From assembly GCF_015209965.1 (NCBI RefSeq), contig NZ_MU158689.1:264648-328647 (forward strand): a stretch of 64,000 nucleotides of DNA. Reading direction: 5' to 3'. The DNA is from Sphingobacterium pedocola (GTDB lineage: Bacteria; Bacteroidota; Bacteroidia; Sphingobacteriales; Sphingobacteriaceae). Within the stretch, counting starts at the first letter, position 1. Each line of letters starts with the position of its first letter. Below are positions 51,492 through 60,733 of this stretch, in pieces. A model generated the notes under the pieces. That model did no database searches, had not been told where the DNA came from, and was given only the letters and a program-made list of their open reading frames with translations. Position numbers and translations under genes: made by a program.

Positions 51492-52655
51492 TTAATTATC
51501 TTTTGAGCCGTCATACAATTCATATTGCAATAACCGACAATCTAGCTTTCCGTTAAAGAATTCAAATCGTCGGGAAGCTTTCAACCCAATCTTTTTTGCT
51601 AGCTCCGGATTCCCGGTAAATACGTATCCTCTATATTCTTTACATTCCTGTTTCAAGAAGTCCCCAATTCTTTTATAGGTCACTTCTAGTTTGGAATGTG
51701 TGCCAAGACGTTCGCCATATTCAGGATTAAACATAATCACTCCTGGTCCTTGTGGAATTGTTGTGTCTGCAAAATCGCAGATTTCAAATGTGATTAAGTG
51801 TTCTACTCCCGCGGTACGGGCATTCATTTTAGCAATTTCAATCGCCTGATCGGAAATATCCGAAGCGATAATATGAGGCAAAATAGTTTTGTCGGCAATA
51901 TCTTTTATTTTTCTTCGTTCTTCGAAAAAAACTTCTTCATCATATCCAATGAAATGCATAAAGGAGTAATTCATGCGTTGCAGACCCGGCATTCTTTTTT
52001 GCGCTAATAAAGCTGCTTCAATGGCGAGGGTTCCAGATCCACACATCGGATTTATAAACGGAGATTGGCCATTCCATTGGGTTGCCATGATAGTGGATGT
52101 TGCTAATGCCTCCAACATAGGCGCTTTGCCCGGATGCTTCCGATAGCCATGTTTTGCCAATGTCTCACCTGAAGTGTCCAAAAATATTTCGGCGCGCTCT
52201 TCCATCCAATGGAGGTGTATCACACATTTATGGTAGTCAGGACCCGAATCCGGACGCACACCTTTTTTATCCTTAATGCGATCAACAATAGCATCTTTTA
52301 CTTTGACGTTTGCAAATAATGGTGTCGTGATCGTTTCGTTATGTACAGTGGAAGTCACCGAAAAATAACTATCAAAAGGTATAATGTCTTCCCACGCTAT
52401 TTTGATCAAATTATCGTAAAGTTCTTTCGGATCACTAGCTCTAAAAGATTTTAATTCATATTGTACCTGACTTGCCGTTCTCAGGTTGAGATTCAGTTTG
52501 ATACAGTCATTTACAGAAAGGAATAGTTCTACGCCTGTATTAAATGCACGTTTGATTTCGAAGCCCAAACTTTTGACTTCTTCTTGTAAGTAGGGCGAAA
52601 GCCTTTTGTTACACGTTATGATAACTTTACTCGGGGTGTTGAAAACTTCTGTCAT
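51492..52655 (-). CDS. THUMP-domain class I RNA methyltransferase (RlmL/YpsC type)
   Basis: This 387-residue protein has an N-terminal THUMP RNA-binding domain (~50-165; YELKSFRASDPKELYDNL, CVIHLHWMEERAEIFLDTSG). The linker LAKHGYRKHPGKAPMLEAL follows, with a Rossmann methyltransferase domain (~170-385). SAM-binding motif I is INPMCGSGTLAIEAALLA, and the catalytic motif IV is FNPEYGERLG, the form normal for Bacteroidota members where others have NPPYGER. It should methylate the exocyclic N2 of a guanine in 23S rRNA, as RlmL does at G2445. It is divergent from the DUF3127 gene. Confidence 0.9.
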   Translation of the reverse strand: MTEVFNTPSKVIITCNKRLSPYLQEEVKSLGFEIKRAFNTGVELFLSVNDCIKLNLNLRTASQVQYELKSFRASDPKELYDNLIKIAWEDIIPFDSYFSVTSTVHNETITTPLFANVKVKDAIVDRIKDKKGVRPDSGPDYHKCVIHLHWMEERAEIFLDTSGETLAKHGYRKHPGKAPMLEALATSTIMATQWNGQSPFINPMCGSGTLAIEAALLAQKRMPGLQRMNYSFMHFIGYDEEVFFEERRKIKDIADKTILPHIIASDISDQAIEIAKMNARTAGVEHLITFEICDFADTTIPQGPGVIMFNPEYGERLGTHSKLEVTYKRIGDFLKQECKEYRGYVFTGNPELAKKIGLKASRRFEFFNGKLDCRLLQYELYDGSKDN

Positions 52656-52722
52656 ATTTCTACAAAGTTAACTAATCTAAAACGCAAAAAATGTGTAATT
52701 TTATCGTTTAATATTTTTGATT

Positions 52723-53100
52723 ATGGAAATTAGAGGAAAAGTGCACGAAATCGGTGCGATACAACAAGTTACAGAATCTTTTAAAAAGAGAGATTTAATC
52801 GTTGCTTACGCAGAGAATCCACAGTTTGTAGAATATATTCGCTTTGAATCAACTCAAGATAGGGTAAACATCTTTGATAATTTAGCAATTGGAGACGAAA
52901 TTGAAGTTTCTTTCAATCTTCGTGGCCGTCCGTGGACAAATAAAGACGGAGTAACAACCTACTTCAACTCATTAGTCGCTTGGCGTGTGACTAAATTGGC
53001 TAATACAGGTGCCGCAGCTTCAGCACCAGGATTCGCTGAAACGCCAGCTCCAATAGATATTACTTCTTCGGGCGCAGATGATGATGATTTGCCTTTCTAA
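52723..53100 (+). CDS. DUF3127 protein with an SSB-like acidic tail
   Basis: The protein has 125 residues from the ATG at 52723 (MEIRGKVHEIG). An in-frame TTG six bases upstream is not preferred. The N-terminal ~95 residues look like an OB-fold: VHEIGAIQQVTESFKKRDLI, VEYIRFESTQDRV, FNLRGRPWTNKDGVTTYF. A flexible Ala/Pro-rich linker leads to the C-terminus DDDDLPF, which closely matches the DDDIPF tip of single-stranded DNA-binding proteins. That tip recruits DNA-metabolism partners in SSB. DUF3127 is a Bacteroidota family without assigned function; a nucleic-acid-binding role is inferred. It is monocistronic. Confidence 0.88.
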   Translation: MEIRGKVHEIGAIQQVTESFKKRDLIVAYAENPQFVEYIRFESTQDRVNIFDNLAIGDEIEVSFNLRGRPWTNKDGVTTYFNSLVAWRVTKLANTGAAASAPGFAETPAPIDITSSGADDDDLPF

Positions 53101-53151
53101 TTAAGGCGTCTTCTGGCTTCGACGAATTTACCAATAAGAACTTTTACTATA

Positions 53152-53185
53152 AACAGCCGTTCTACCGATAGGTAGAACGGCTGTT
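53152..53185. terminator. Hairpin between convergent genes
   Basis: aacagccgttctacc and ggtagaacggctgtt form a perfect 15 bp stem around loop gata, between the DUF3127 gene and the convergent acyltransferase gene. The T tract is weak, but the placement suits a bidirectional terminator. Confidence 0.65.
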
Positions 53186-53229
53186 CTCACAAATAGACGT
53201 CTCGTCTGCGGTTTATTAGATTCCTGATT

Positions 53230-54237
53230 TTAGCCACTTACATATTTTCCGTACGGAACTTTGCGGATGAAAAATGTAATTGCTATAGAAAGTAATAATG
53301 TAGAAAGCGTAGCCAAAGGTATTAACCAAGTTGTCGAAAAATGTTTAGCTAGGATAGGGTGGATATAATTTAAAGGTATGATATGGCTTAAGTAAACGCC
53401 AAAGGCATATTTATCTATAATAGCCATCCATTTTGGGATACGGATAGGGTTCCAGGTTTTGATTCCTATAAATACGAGGGAGGCAATAATTGCGGTATTT
53501 GGAGTCACGTAGTTAAAAAAAAGAGGGTCATATTTGTTTTTTTGCGCAGAGAGCTGGTGAGTTGCCCAGAAGGTAAAAACCACAACAACAAGATAGCCAG
53601 CCCAGATATACATCGGTCTCCAATTAATTTGTTTAACGGTTAAGTAATACCCCCATACTAAATATCCCATATAACCGGAGAAAAAGGTCAGATCAAATTT
53701 TGGAGTATATACGGTCCATCTTTTGTTCATGATTACCATGGCTATCAGCCAAAGTGCTAGAAATAGCTCTATCTCACGTACCGTAAGTTGTCGCATTAAT
53801 TTTGCTAAAAACGGAATCGCGAGATAGAGCCCGATTATCATATATAGATACCATAGATGTGCATTCGCGCCGTGTAAGATTTTATCCACTGTAATCTCCC
53901 TAATTTGATGGGCAGAAAGATCTTGAAAATTGGTGTACCTATAGAAGTAATACAGAAGATAAATGATCGTCCAAAAAACAAAGGGATATAAAAGCTTGGG
54001 TAATCTATTTCTATAGAAGAGCATTGTATCTTCGGCTTTTGACAAAAGGAGCGCACCAGAGATCATAATGAATATGGGGACGGAACAGCGCGTGGCTGAA
54101 TGAATTAAGTTGCTGTAGTTCCAGTTGAAGCCCATTGATTCATAGTTGTATAGATACCCCGTCGAGGCATGGAGAAGTATGACAAATACTGTCGCAATGA
54201 CACGTAGGTAACTAATAAATACGCTTTTTTCGGACAT
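53230..54237 (-). CDS. Acyltransferase-3 family membrane protein
   Basis: This 335-residue inner-membrane protein has about ten helices. The start has the family pattern FISYLRVIATVFVILLHAST, with the catalytic-type His in helix 1, followed by RCSVPIFIMISGALLL with the conserved Arg-Pro segment. It belongs to the OafA/WecH/IcaC group that O-acetylates or succinylates polysaccharides, peptidoglycan or antibiotics. No other surface-glycan gene lies near, so the acceptor is unknown. It is transcribed alone, divergent from the XpaC/TelA pair. Confidence 0.9.
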   Translation of the reverse strand: MSEKSVFISYLRVIATVFVILLHASTGYLYNYESMGFNWNYSNLIHSATRCSVPIFIMISGALLLSKAEDTMLFYRNRLPKLLYPFVFWTIIYLLYYFYRYTNFQDLSAHQIREITVDKILHGANAHLWYLYMIIGLYLAIPFLAKLMRQLTVREIELFLALWLIAMVIMNKRWTVYTPKFDLTFFSGYMGYLVWGYYLTVKQINWRPMYIWAGYLVVVVFTFWATHQLSAQKNKYDPLFFNYVTPNTAIIASLVFIGIKTWNPIRIPKWMAIIDKYAFGVYLSHIIPLNYIHPILAKHFSTTWLIPLATLSTLLLSIAITFFIRKVPYGKYVSG

Positions 54238-54352
54238 AAGGTAAAAGTAAAGATTCTTGGAACAGGAATTGGGAATTTGAAATATAAAAATGCAAAAATG
54301 AACTTGAATTTATTTTTGCAACGTATTAATAAAAAAATAATTAAATTGCAGA

Positions 54353-55138
54353 ATGGGTTGGGCAACTAAAAAGAATAAAACGTGGGAAGTTAGGCATCTG
54401 ATGTGGACATTTACGTCTATTATCCTGTTTTTTCCCTTACCGGTTCATATTCACCCCTTCGTCATGATGTCCCAAGCGTCTAAAAGTAAAGTACGCTCTT
54501 GGTATGTAATAGCCTGGGCTTTGTTAATGGTCGAATTGGCACTCTTTGGATCTTTTGTCTTCTTCTTTGGCGCGATGTCTCAGGGAATGTTACTCACCTT
54601 GGGTGGTTCGGTTGTTTCTTATATTCTAGGTAATGGTCTATTATTAAACCAGGCGAAACCTTATCTCAAAAGATTGGAGCTGGGCGAAGTCAGGCAGCTT
54701 ACCTGGATTGGGAGTGTGGAACGGCAACAACGCCTCGAATTAGCGCAGGCGAGCATGGAAAGTCCACAGTCGTTTGTGACTAAAATGCTACATTACCGCA
54801 AGGAGATTAATAACACAAATATTCATCAGCACATTGATAGAATAATACGTCTTTTTCATTTGTTAGAACAAAGAGATATGATGGAAGCGGAAAAATTTTT
54901 GGTACGTCATGGTACAGTAATCAACGTGCTCCGTCAATATGATGAACTTGAAAATACGCGTTTACATAATCAGGTGACTATAGACTCGAAAGTCAAACTG
55001 GAGAGTGTGTTGGCCCAAGCTGCTACAGCTATCGAGCAAGATGTCACGAATAGCATAAAATCAAGTTTGCTGGATGTATCTGCTGAATCGGATGTGTATA
55101 TCCAAACATTAAAAAACAGAAACCTATTAAAAGAATAA
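54353..55138 (+). CDS. XpaC-like membrane protein, partner of TelA
   Basis: This 261-residue protein has two to three N-terminal membrane helices (~14-40, ~52-75, ~77-97). A cytoplasmic helical part follows, with RQLTWIGSVERQQRLELAQA and VTKMLHYRKEINNTNIHQHI. The layout and the position directly before a TelA gene (13 bp gap) match XpaC-type proteins found with toxic-anion-resistance genes. No catalytic motif is visible, and the historic name linked to chromogenic-substrate hydrolysis may be misleading. A -7-like TATTTTTG at 54311-54318 lies 34 bp upstream without a matching -33 TTG. Confidence 0.7.
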   Translation: MGWATKKNKTWEVRHLMWTFTSIILFFPLPVHIHPFVMMSQASKSKVRSWYVIAWALLMVELALFGSFVFFFGAMSQGMLLTLGGSVVSYILGNGLLLNQAKPYLKRLELGEVRQLTWIGSVERQQRLELAQASMESPQSFVTKMLHYRKEINNTNIHQHIDRIIRLFHLLEQRDMMEAEKFLVRHGTVINVLRQYDELENTRLHNQVTIDSKVKLESVLAQAATAIEQDVTNSIKSSLLDVSAESDVYIQTLKNRNLLKE

Positions 55139-55151
55139 GAAACTTAGAACT

Positions 55152-56252
55152 ATGGCTACAATAGATTTAACGACATACGATGATAGTGCCGATAAAAACA
55201 ACGAAATTCAAGTTAATTTTACGGACGAAGAAAAAGCACTCATCAAGCAGTATAAAGATAAGATCAATCTGAATTCAACGACGGATATTATCCAATTTGG
55301 TGTGTCGAGTCAAACGAAGGTAAGTAATTTTTCCAACGAGATATTGAAACAGGTTCGGACAAAAGATATGGGAGGGGCGGAAGATATTTTATTGAATCTC
55401 CGTTCGGATATTAAATCTTTTGATGAGAATCTAAAAAAGAAACCGCTGATTCCTTTCTTTGATAACATGAAGAAGAAAATTCAGCGTATGCGTACAGAGT
55501 ATGCTTCGGTGGAAAAGAACATCCATCAGATTGAGCTGAAGTTGGAGGGACATTATAAAACCTTATTAAAAGACGTCAATATCTTTGACAAGCTTTTTGT
55601 AGAGAATCAGAATTATTTTAAAGAACTGTCATTACATATTACTGCAGGTGAAGAGAAGCTACAGGATGTGTATACAAATGTATTACCCCAATTGAAAAAG
55701 GAAGCCGAAGAGACCGGTGATCAACATAAGATACAGGCATACAAAGATACGGAGCAACATGTGGTACGTTTCGAGCGAAAGATACACGATCTGAAACTGA
55801 CGCGTATGGTGGTATTGCAGACTGCACCGCAGATTCGTATGATCCAAAGTAACAGTAGCTCATTAATGGAAAAAGTACAATCGAGTATTGTCAATACGTT
55901 GCCCCTATGGAAAAATCAAATGGTATTAACATTAGGGATTGCTCATTCGCAACGAGCTTTAGAGGCGCAGAAGGCCGTGACGGATGCGACGAATGAGCTG
56001 TTGCGGAGGAATTCGGAAATGCTGAAGGAGTCTACTGTAAATATTGCGCGCGAAACGGAACGCGGTATCGTCGATATTGAAACCATTAAAAAGGCAAACT
56101 CTGATATTATTCAGACGATCGAACAAGTGTTGCAGATCCAACGTGAGGGGCGCGAAAAACGGAAAGTGGTTGAACAGGAATTGTTACAGGCGGAGACGGA
56201 ATTAAAACAGAATATTCTGAAATCTTCGGATGACACAAAACTAATAAACTAG
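55152..56252 (+). CDS. telA: TelA/KlaA toxic-anion-resistance family protein
   Basis: This 366-residue protein is almost entirely alpha-helical and predicted to form long coiled coils, as in the TelA family. Segments typical of it are VSNFSNEILKQVRTKDMGGA, PFFDNMKKKIQRMRTEYASV, LQTAPQIRMIQSNSSSLMEK and LWKNQMVLTLGIAHSQRAL. Members were named for tellurite resistance on plasmids but are widespread stress or envelope-related proteins. It forms an operon with the XpaC-like gene upstream and ends at a strong terminator. A real role in tellurite resistance here is not shown by the sequence. Confidence 0.9.
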   Translation: MATIDLTTYDDSADKNNEIQVNFTDEEKALIKQYKDKINLNSTTDIIQFGVSSQTKVSNFSNEILKQVRTKDMGGAEDILLNLRSDIKSFDENLKKKPLIPFFDNMKKKIQRMRTEYASVEKNIHQIELKLEGHYKTLLKDVNIFDKLFVENQNYFKELSLHITAGEEKLQDVYTNVLPQLKKEAEETGDQHKIQAYKDTEQHVVRFERKIHDLKLTRMVVLQTAPQIRMIQSNSSSLMEKVQSSIVNTLPLWKNQMVLTLGIAHSQRALEAQKAVTDATNELLRRNSEMLKESTVNIARETERGIVDIETIKKANSDIIQTIEQVLQIQREGREKRKVVEQELLQAETELKQNILKSSDDTKLIN

Positions 56253-56280
56253 AAAAAGCAGCATAAAGCTGCTTTTTCTA
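56250..56280. terminator. Terminator after telA
   Basis: tagaaaaagcagc (56250-56262) and gctgctttttcta (56268-56280) form a perfect 13 bp stem with loop ataaa, with a T5 run inside the right arm and TTTTA after it. A-rich left arm makes it usable from both strands, and the convergent lipoprotein gene ends at 56284. Confidence 0.85.
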
Positions 56281-56283
56281 GTT

Positions 56284-56817
56284 TTACATTTCCCATCTTT
56301 TCTTAGGAATACAGATGAGATCGGAAACTTTACGCAGCACGATTGGTCGCAAATCAAATTTGTTTTCCAATACAACAGAATCTGCGGAATGGTGAACAAT
56401 TTTAAATCGCGGCAGATATTGACCTTGTTTATAGCACCCTGAAATTTTTTGTTTCCAGTTTTCTTTGGTATAAATGCCTTCTACAATCATACTGTCTCCT
56501 CGCACGACATAAACAGCTTTCGCATATTCTGTCCATTTCCCATCTTTGTAACAGCTGTCTGGCATTGTCTTCGTTTTGGCATGTACATGCATAGTGGTGT
56601 ACACCGAATCGCAAGAAAAGATAAACTCGTGCAACGTATAGTTAAGCATCTGATCCTGATGAGGAATACTATCTTGCACCCATGTGCCGTGTAGATAGGA
56701 AGTTCCTTCTGTTTGCATTTCAGAATGACGTTGGCAACCAGCGGTACTAAAAAGCATACCTACTACGGAAAGTAGGCATGTTTGAAAAAAAAGATATTCC
56801 TTAAGGTATTTGCTCAC
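56284..56817 (-). CDS. Small lipoprotein of unknown function, GTG start
   Basis: This 177-residue protein has an N-terminal signal ending in LFSTAGC with Cys28. The mature part looks like a lipocalin-type beta sheet: GTWVQDSIPHQDQMLNYTLH, FIFSCDSVYTTMHVHAK, YVVRGDSMIVEGIY, FKIVHHSADSVVLENKF. The start is GTG at 56817, 4 bp after the fumC stop codon. It is chosen because it gives a complete signal peptide, and the close spacing suggests translational coupling with fumC. Function unknown; its pairing with fumC is probably positional only. Confidence 0.75.
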   Translation of the reverse strand: MSKYLKEYLFFQTCLLSVVGMLFSTAGCQRHSEMQTEGTSYLHGTWVQDSIPHQDQMLNYTLHEFIFSCDSVYTTMHVHAKTKTMPDSCYKDGKWTEYAKAVYVVRGDSMIVEGIYTKENWKQKISGCYKQGQYLPRFKIVHHSADSVVLENKFDLRPIVLRKVSDLICIPKKRWEM

Positions 56818-56821
56818 TAGA

Positions 56822-58219
56822 CTATTTTAAGGTACCTACCATCTCTTCGGGTTTTACCCACTCATCAAACTCTTCAGCAGTTACATATCCCAAAGAAATA
56901 GCGGTTTCTTTCAATGTACTGTTGTTTTTGTGCGCGGTTTGAGCAATCTCCGCAGCCTTATAGTATCCTATTTTTGTGTTTAAAGCCGTCACTAACATCA
57001 ATGAATTATCTACCAGTTCTTTGATGCGTGCATAATTAGGTTCGATACCTTGTGCACAGTGCTCGTCAAACGAAACACAGGCATCTCCGATTAAGCGTGC
57101 CGACTGTAAAAAGTTTGTAGCCATTAACGGTTTGAATACATTAAGTTCATAATGTCCTTGAGTACCGCCAATAGTGATCGCGACATCATTGCCCATTACT
57201 TGTGCTGCTACCATGGTAAGGGCTTCACATTGTGTAGGATTTACTTTACCCGGCATAATGGAAGAACCGGGTTCATTTTCAGGAATTATAATTTCACCGA
57301 TACCCGAACGAGGTCCTGAAGCCAACATACGAATGTCATTGGCGATTTTATTTAAGGAAACCGCTAATTGTTTAAGCGCTCCGTGAGACTCTACGATAGC
57401 ATCATGTGCAGCTAGCGCTTCAAATTTATTTTCGGCGGTTACAAATGGAAGGCCAGTAAATTCAGCAATATACTTAGCGACGACAACATCATATCCATCA
57501 GGAGTATTCAAACCTGTTCCTACCGCCGTACCTCCTAACGCTAATTCGGATAAATGAGCTAAGGTGTTTTTAAGAGCCTTTAATCCGTAATTTAATTGCG
57601 CAACGTAACCGGATAGTTCTTGTCCTAAAGTCAAAGGAGTAGCATCCATCAAGTGTGTACGGCCAATCTTTACGACATTCATGAACTCTTCGGATTTGCT
57701 TTTCAAGGTATCCCGTAATTTTTCAACTCCAGGGATTGTTACCTCAGCTACAGTTTTGTAGGCAGCAATGTGCATGCCTGTTGGATAAGTATCATTCGAG
57801 GACTGCGACTTGTTTACATCATCATTCGCCTTCAATACAGGTTCTCCTTCGCCTATTTTACCGCCGGCCAAAACCTGAGCGCGGTTCGCTACTACCTCAT
57901 TGACATTCATATTAGACTGTGTGCCCGAACCAGTTTGCCAAATTACCAATGGAAATTGATCGTCCAACTTTCCAGCTAATATTTCATCACAAACGGCAGC
58001 AATAGCATCGCGTTTTTCGATAGGTAATACATTCAACTCGTGATTAGCATATGCAGCAGCTTTTTTTAAATATGCAAAGCCTTCTATGATTTCTTTGGGC
58101 ATAGAAGCCGAAGGGCCAATTTTAAAGTTGTTACGTGAACGTTCGGTCTGTGCTCCCCAGTATTTGTCTGCGGGAACTTGAACTTCGCCCATGGTATCTT
58201 TTTCTATTCTGAATGACAT
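56822..58219 (-). CDS. fumC: Class II fumarate hydratase
   Basis: This 465-residue TCA-cycle enzyme interconverts fumarate and malate without an iron-sulfur cluster. It starts [20 protein letters not shown], the standard opening. The active-site regions are [47 protein letters not shown] and the signature loop [15 protein letters not shown] with the catalytic serine. The length is normal for the family. The upstream 188 bp spacer has no certain promoter. A lipoprotein gene follows 4 bp after its stop. Confidence 0.97.
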   Translation of the reverse strand: MSFRIEKDTMGEVQVPADKYWGAQTERSRNNFKIGPSASMPKEIIEGFAYLKKAAAYANHELNVLPIEKRDAIAAVCDEILAGKLDDQFPLVIWQTGSGTQSNMNVNEVVANRAQVLAGGKIGEGEPVLKANDDVNKSQSSNDTYPTGMHIAAYKTVAEVTIPGVEKLRDTLKSKSEEFMNVVKIGRTHLMDATPLTLGQELSGYVAQLNYGLKALKNTLAHLSELALGGTAVGTGLNTPDGYDVVVAKYIAEFTGLPFVTAENKFEALAAHDAIVESHGALKQLAVSLNKIANDIRMLASGPRSGIGEIIIPENEPGSSIMPGKVNPTQCEALTMVAAQVMGNDVAITIGGTQGHYELNVFKPLMATNFLQSARLIGDACVSFDEHCAQGIEPNYARIKELVDNSLMLVTALNTKIGYYKAAEIAQTAHKNNSTLKETAISLGYVTAEEFDEWVKPEEMVGTLK

Positions 58220-58407
58220 ATGTTTTAAGTAAAAAAGTAAAAATTATCTAAGGATTAGCTTGTTAAAGCTCAGTTTAAATGATGTAAATTTGTATAGCTG
58301 TAAATGCATTAAAGATCCCAGTTTCTTGCTCGCTAATATCTAAATGCGCGTACATAATATCAAGACAAAGTTACGGAATTCAAAACACAAACATAAAAAT
58401 TAGTGAA

Positions 58408-58977
58408 TTATGTGCCCAATCGTTTGGAGAGCTGCTCGTTGACATGATGGTACAATTGTTTGGGTTTTAAGGTACGCCAAGGCATTTGGTCAAATACGCC
58501 TCCAAAGTTTATAAAATAGTCGATATTATGTGTTTTAAATTCTTCAATCACATGTGCTCTAAAGTTAAGAGCTGCAATCCACCCATCTTCGATATCCTGA
58601 AACCATTCTTCGTAGTAAGAATCGTCTGAAGCATGAAAATTCAGCACATTTTCACCGATGAGTATAAATTTGGTGATGCCCTCACCAATCATGAGGTCTA
58701 TCACTTCTCGTTTCAGTGTCATAATATCATTGTAAATGGTGTCATTCCATTCGCCCATGAACTCAATCACGGTATATCTACGATCGTAATCTACATAAAG
58801 AACTTTTAAATAAAGGGTTTGCGATCCGAAATGATCCCATTGTGGGTGTAATAGAAAATTGTAAATCTGTTTGTCATATTCAAATTCATTATGAACTGTT
58901 CCATAAAAGGGCGAACGCTCATCCTCTGATGAAATATAATCATGGCGCCAATTGTAATATGGTTCTATTTCGTGCAC
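58408..58977 (-). CDS. Conserved hypothetical protein, GTG start (189 aa)
   Basis: This is a cytoplasmic protein of 189 residues without signal or membrane helix. The middle has alternating strands and helices (KVLYVDYDRRYTVIEFMG, IDLMIGEGITKFILIGEN), suggesting an alpha/beta fold. The sequence is rich in aromatic and acidic residues (SYYEEWFQDIEDGWIAAL). GTG at 58977 is the only usable start codon after the upstream in-frame stop. I do not recognise a named family. It lies between fumC and the S41 peptidase gene on opposite strands and gives no contextual hint. Confidence 0.65.
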   Translation of the reverse strand: MHEIEPYYNWRHDYISSEDERSPFYGTVHNEFEYDKQIYNFLLHPQWDHFGSQTLYLKVLYVDYDRRYTVIEFMGEWNDTIYNDIMTLKREVIDLMIGEGITKFILIGENVLNFHASDDSYYEEWFQDIEDGWIAALNFRAHVIEEFKTHNIDYFINFGGVFDQMPWRTLKPKQLYHHVNEQLSKRLGT

Positions 58978-59094
58978 GTATTGTTTTTTGATTAAGTTTG
59001 TACTGTTCCAAGCTATTCATTCTCTAAAACAGTTTGGAACTCATTTTGTAGGATAAAGTTAATTAATCTTGCTGAAGAAATTAAAATAACTAAT

Positions 59095-59102
59095 TACTTT
59101 TG
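59095..59102 (+). promoter_or_regulatory. Probable -7 box of the S41 peptidase gene
   Basis: TACTTTTG fits TAnnTTTG and ends 17 bp before the ATG. The nearest upstream TTG (59069-59071) is 23 bases away, longer than the usual 19-21, so the -33 element is uncertain. Confidence 0.4.
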
Positions 59103-59119
59103 CAGTCTCATTTGTTTAC

Positions 59120-60733
59120 ATGCAAAAAGGTACTAGACGTAATATTTTCGTAGCTGCTACTTATGGAGCTACATTATTACTTGGGCTTATCTTGGGGCAA
59201 AATTATGCCGATCAACAGGGTAAGAATCCAAGCAGCGCTTTAGTACCTATTGGTTTTTCGGACAATTCGTATAAAATACAACAGGTATTAGACCTGCTTT
59301 CCAATAGCTATGTCGACAGCCTAAATCTAGATTCGCTTCAGAATGGTGCCATCAACCACATCGTCTCGCATTTGGATCCTTATTCTAATTACTTGTTGGC
59401 GAATGAGTCTCAAGCCCAAAGTGAAGCTTTGGAAGGTACATTTGAAGGAATTGGTTTGGAATATTTTAATTTAAATGATACGTTGCTGGTCGTAGGGCTT
59501 ATTACAGATGGACCTTCTGAAAAAGCGGGATTAAAGGTGGGTGATCGTATCATAACCATCGATTCTATTCAAGTTTCGGGCAGGAATATCGGGCAAAAAG
59601 TGGTTGAAAAATTGATCCGTGGGAAGAAAGGTTCTCGCGTAAGACTCCAGGTAATTCGTGATAGTGTATTGGTGCCATTTCCCTATAAAGTTATAAGAGA
59701 TCAAGTAAGTGTAAGCTCCATTGATGTTGCCTACCTCATTAAGCCAACAGTGGGTTATGTTAAAGTACGTCGATTTGGGTTGAAGACAGCTGAGGATTTT
59801 AAAAAATCCATAACGGAGCTAAAAAAACAAGGTGTTCAAAATCTTATTCTCGATCTACGTGATAATGGCGGTGGATATTTTCACATTGCCATTAGATTGG
59901 CTAGCGAATTCTTTGATGAACAGAAGGTGTTGGTGTACACTAAGGGCGCTCATGAGGACAAAAGGGAGTATTTTTCGGATGAAAATGGGGTTTATGCAGA
60001 TGGTAAATTGGTTGTTCTCATAAATGAACATACCGCTTCAGCGTCCGAAATTGTAGCAGGCGCCGTACAAGACTGGGATCGCGGAACGATTGTGGGGAGA
60101 CGCTCGTACGGGAAAGGGATCGTTCAGGAGCAATTTGATTTTTCAGATGGATCCCGGGTTAATTTAAGTATTTCAAGATATTATACCCCTTTGGGTAGAA
60201 GTATTCAGAAAAAATATACCGCCAATTGGTCGAGTATGATCGATTATTCGAGCATGTATAACGGGTTATGGGTATTGGACACTACCTTTGCGCACGCACA
60301 GACCTATAAAACGTTGGCAGGGAGAGAACTATTTAGTGGCGGAGGGATAAGTCCGGATGTCGAAATTTCTATTGATTCGAATGCCGTCAGTGTATTATAC
60401 CAACGGATAGCGCAATCGAGTTATTTGGAACAGTTTGTTTATGAGCGTTTTACGAAGAGGTTGCCGGCGTATTCTATTGAAAATTTTTTACAAGGATATC
60501 ATTTGCCTCAGCAAGAATACACTGCTTTTCTAGCGTATTTAAAGGACAGGGATATAATAATTGATGATCGCAAAGGGAGAGATTTATTGGAGCTTATTCA
60601 ATCAGATATTGAAGCAATAGTCGGGAGGTATTATTTTGGAAGAGAGGCATATTTCAAAGTTAAGAATAGATATGACGATTACGTCGAACAGGCTATTCGT
60701 ATATTGACTGCCACCGATCCGGTTAAAGATTAA
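59120..60733 (+). CDS. S41-family carboxy-terminal processing peptidase (CtpA-like)
   Basis: This 537-residue periplasmic protease has an N-terminal signal anchor (FVAATYGATLLLGLILG). A PDZ domain (~85-175; GIGLEYFNLNDTLLVVGLI, GLKVGDRIITIDS) recognises substrate C-termini. The catalytic core (~190-370) has NLILDLRDNGGGYFHIAI and the serine-lysine dyad Ser307 in NEHTASASEIV and Lys332 in SYGKGIVQ. The 25-residue spacing equals that of known members. A C-terminal helical region (~430-537) follows. It probably processes or degrades envelope proteins. Its last 11 bases overlap the convergent EEP gene. Confidence 0.95.
   Translation: MQKGTRRNIFVAATYGATLLLGLILGQNYADQQGKNPSSALVPIGFSDNSYKIQQVLDLLSNSYVDSLNLDSLQNGAINHIVSHLDPYSNYLLANESQAQSEALEGTFEGIGLEYFNLNDTLLVVGLITDGPSEKAGLKVGDRIITIDSIQVSGRNIGQKVVEKLIRGKKGSRVRLQVIRDSVLVPFPYKVIRDQVSVSSIDVAYLIKPTVGYVKVRRFGLKTAEDFKKSITELKKQGVQNLILDLRDNGGGYFHIAIRLASEFFDEQKVLVYTKGAHEDKREYFSDENGVYADGKLVVLINEHTASASEIVAGAVQDWDRGTIVGRRSYGKGIVQEQFDFSDGSRVNLSISRYYTPLGRSIQKKYTANWSSMIDYSSMYNGLWVLDTTFAHAQTYKTLAGRELFSGGGISPDVEISIDSNAVSVLYQRIAQSSYLEQFVYERFTKRLPAYSIENFLQGYHLPQQEYTAFLAYLKDRDIIIDDRKGRDLLELIQSDIEAIVGRYYFGREAYFKVKNRYDDYVEQAIRILTATDPVKD

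Noticed and set aside
52712..52719. TATTTTTG as the -7 box of the DUF3127 gene
   Set aside because: It ends 3 bp before the ATG, which would place the transcript start inside the coding region.
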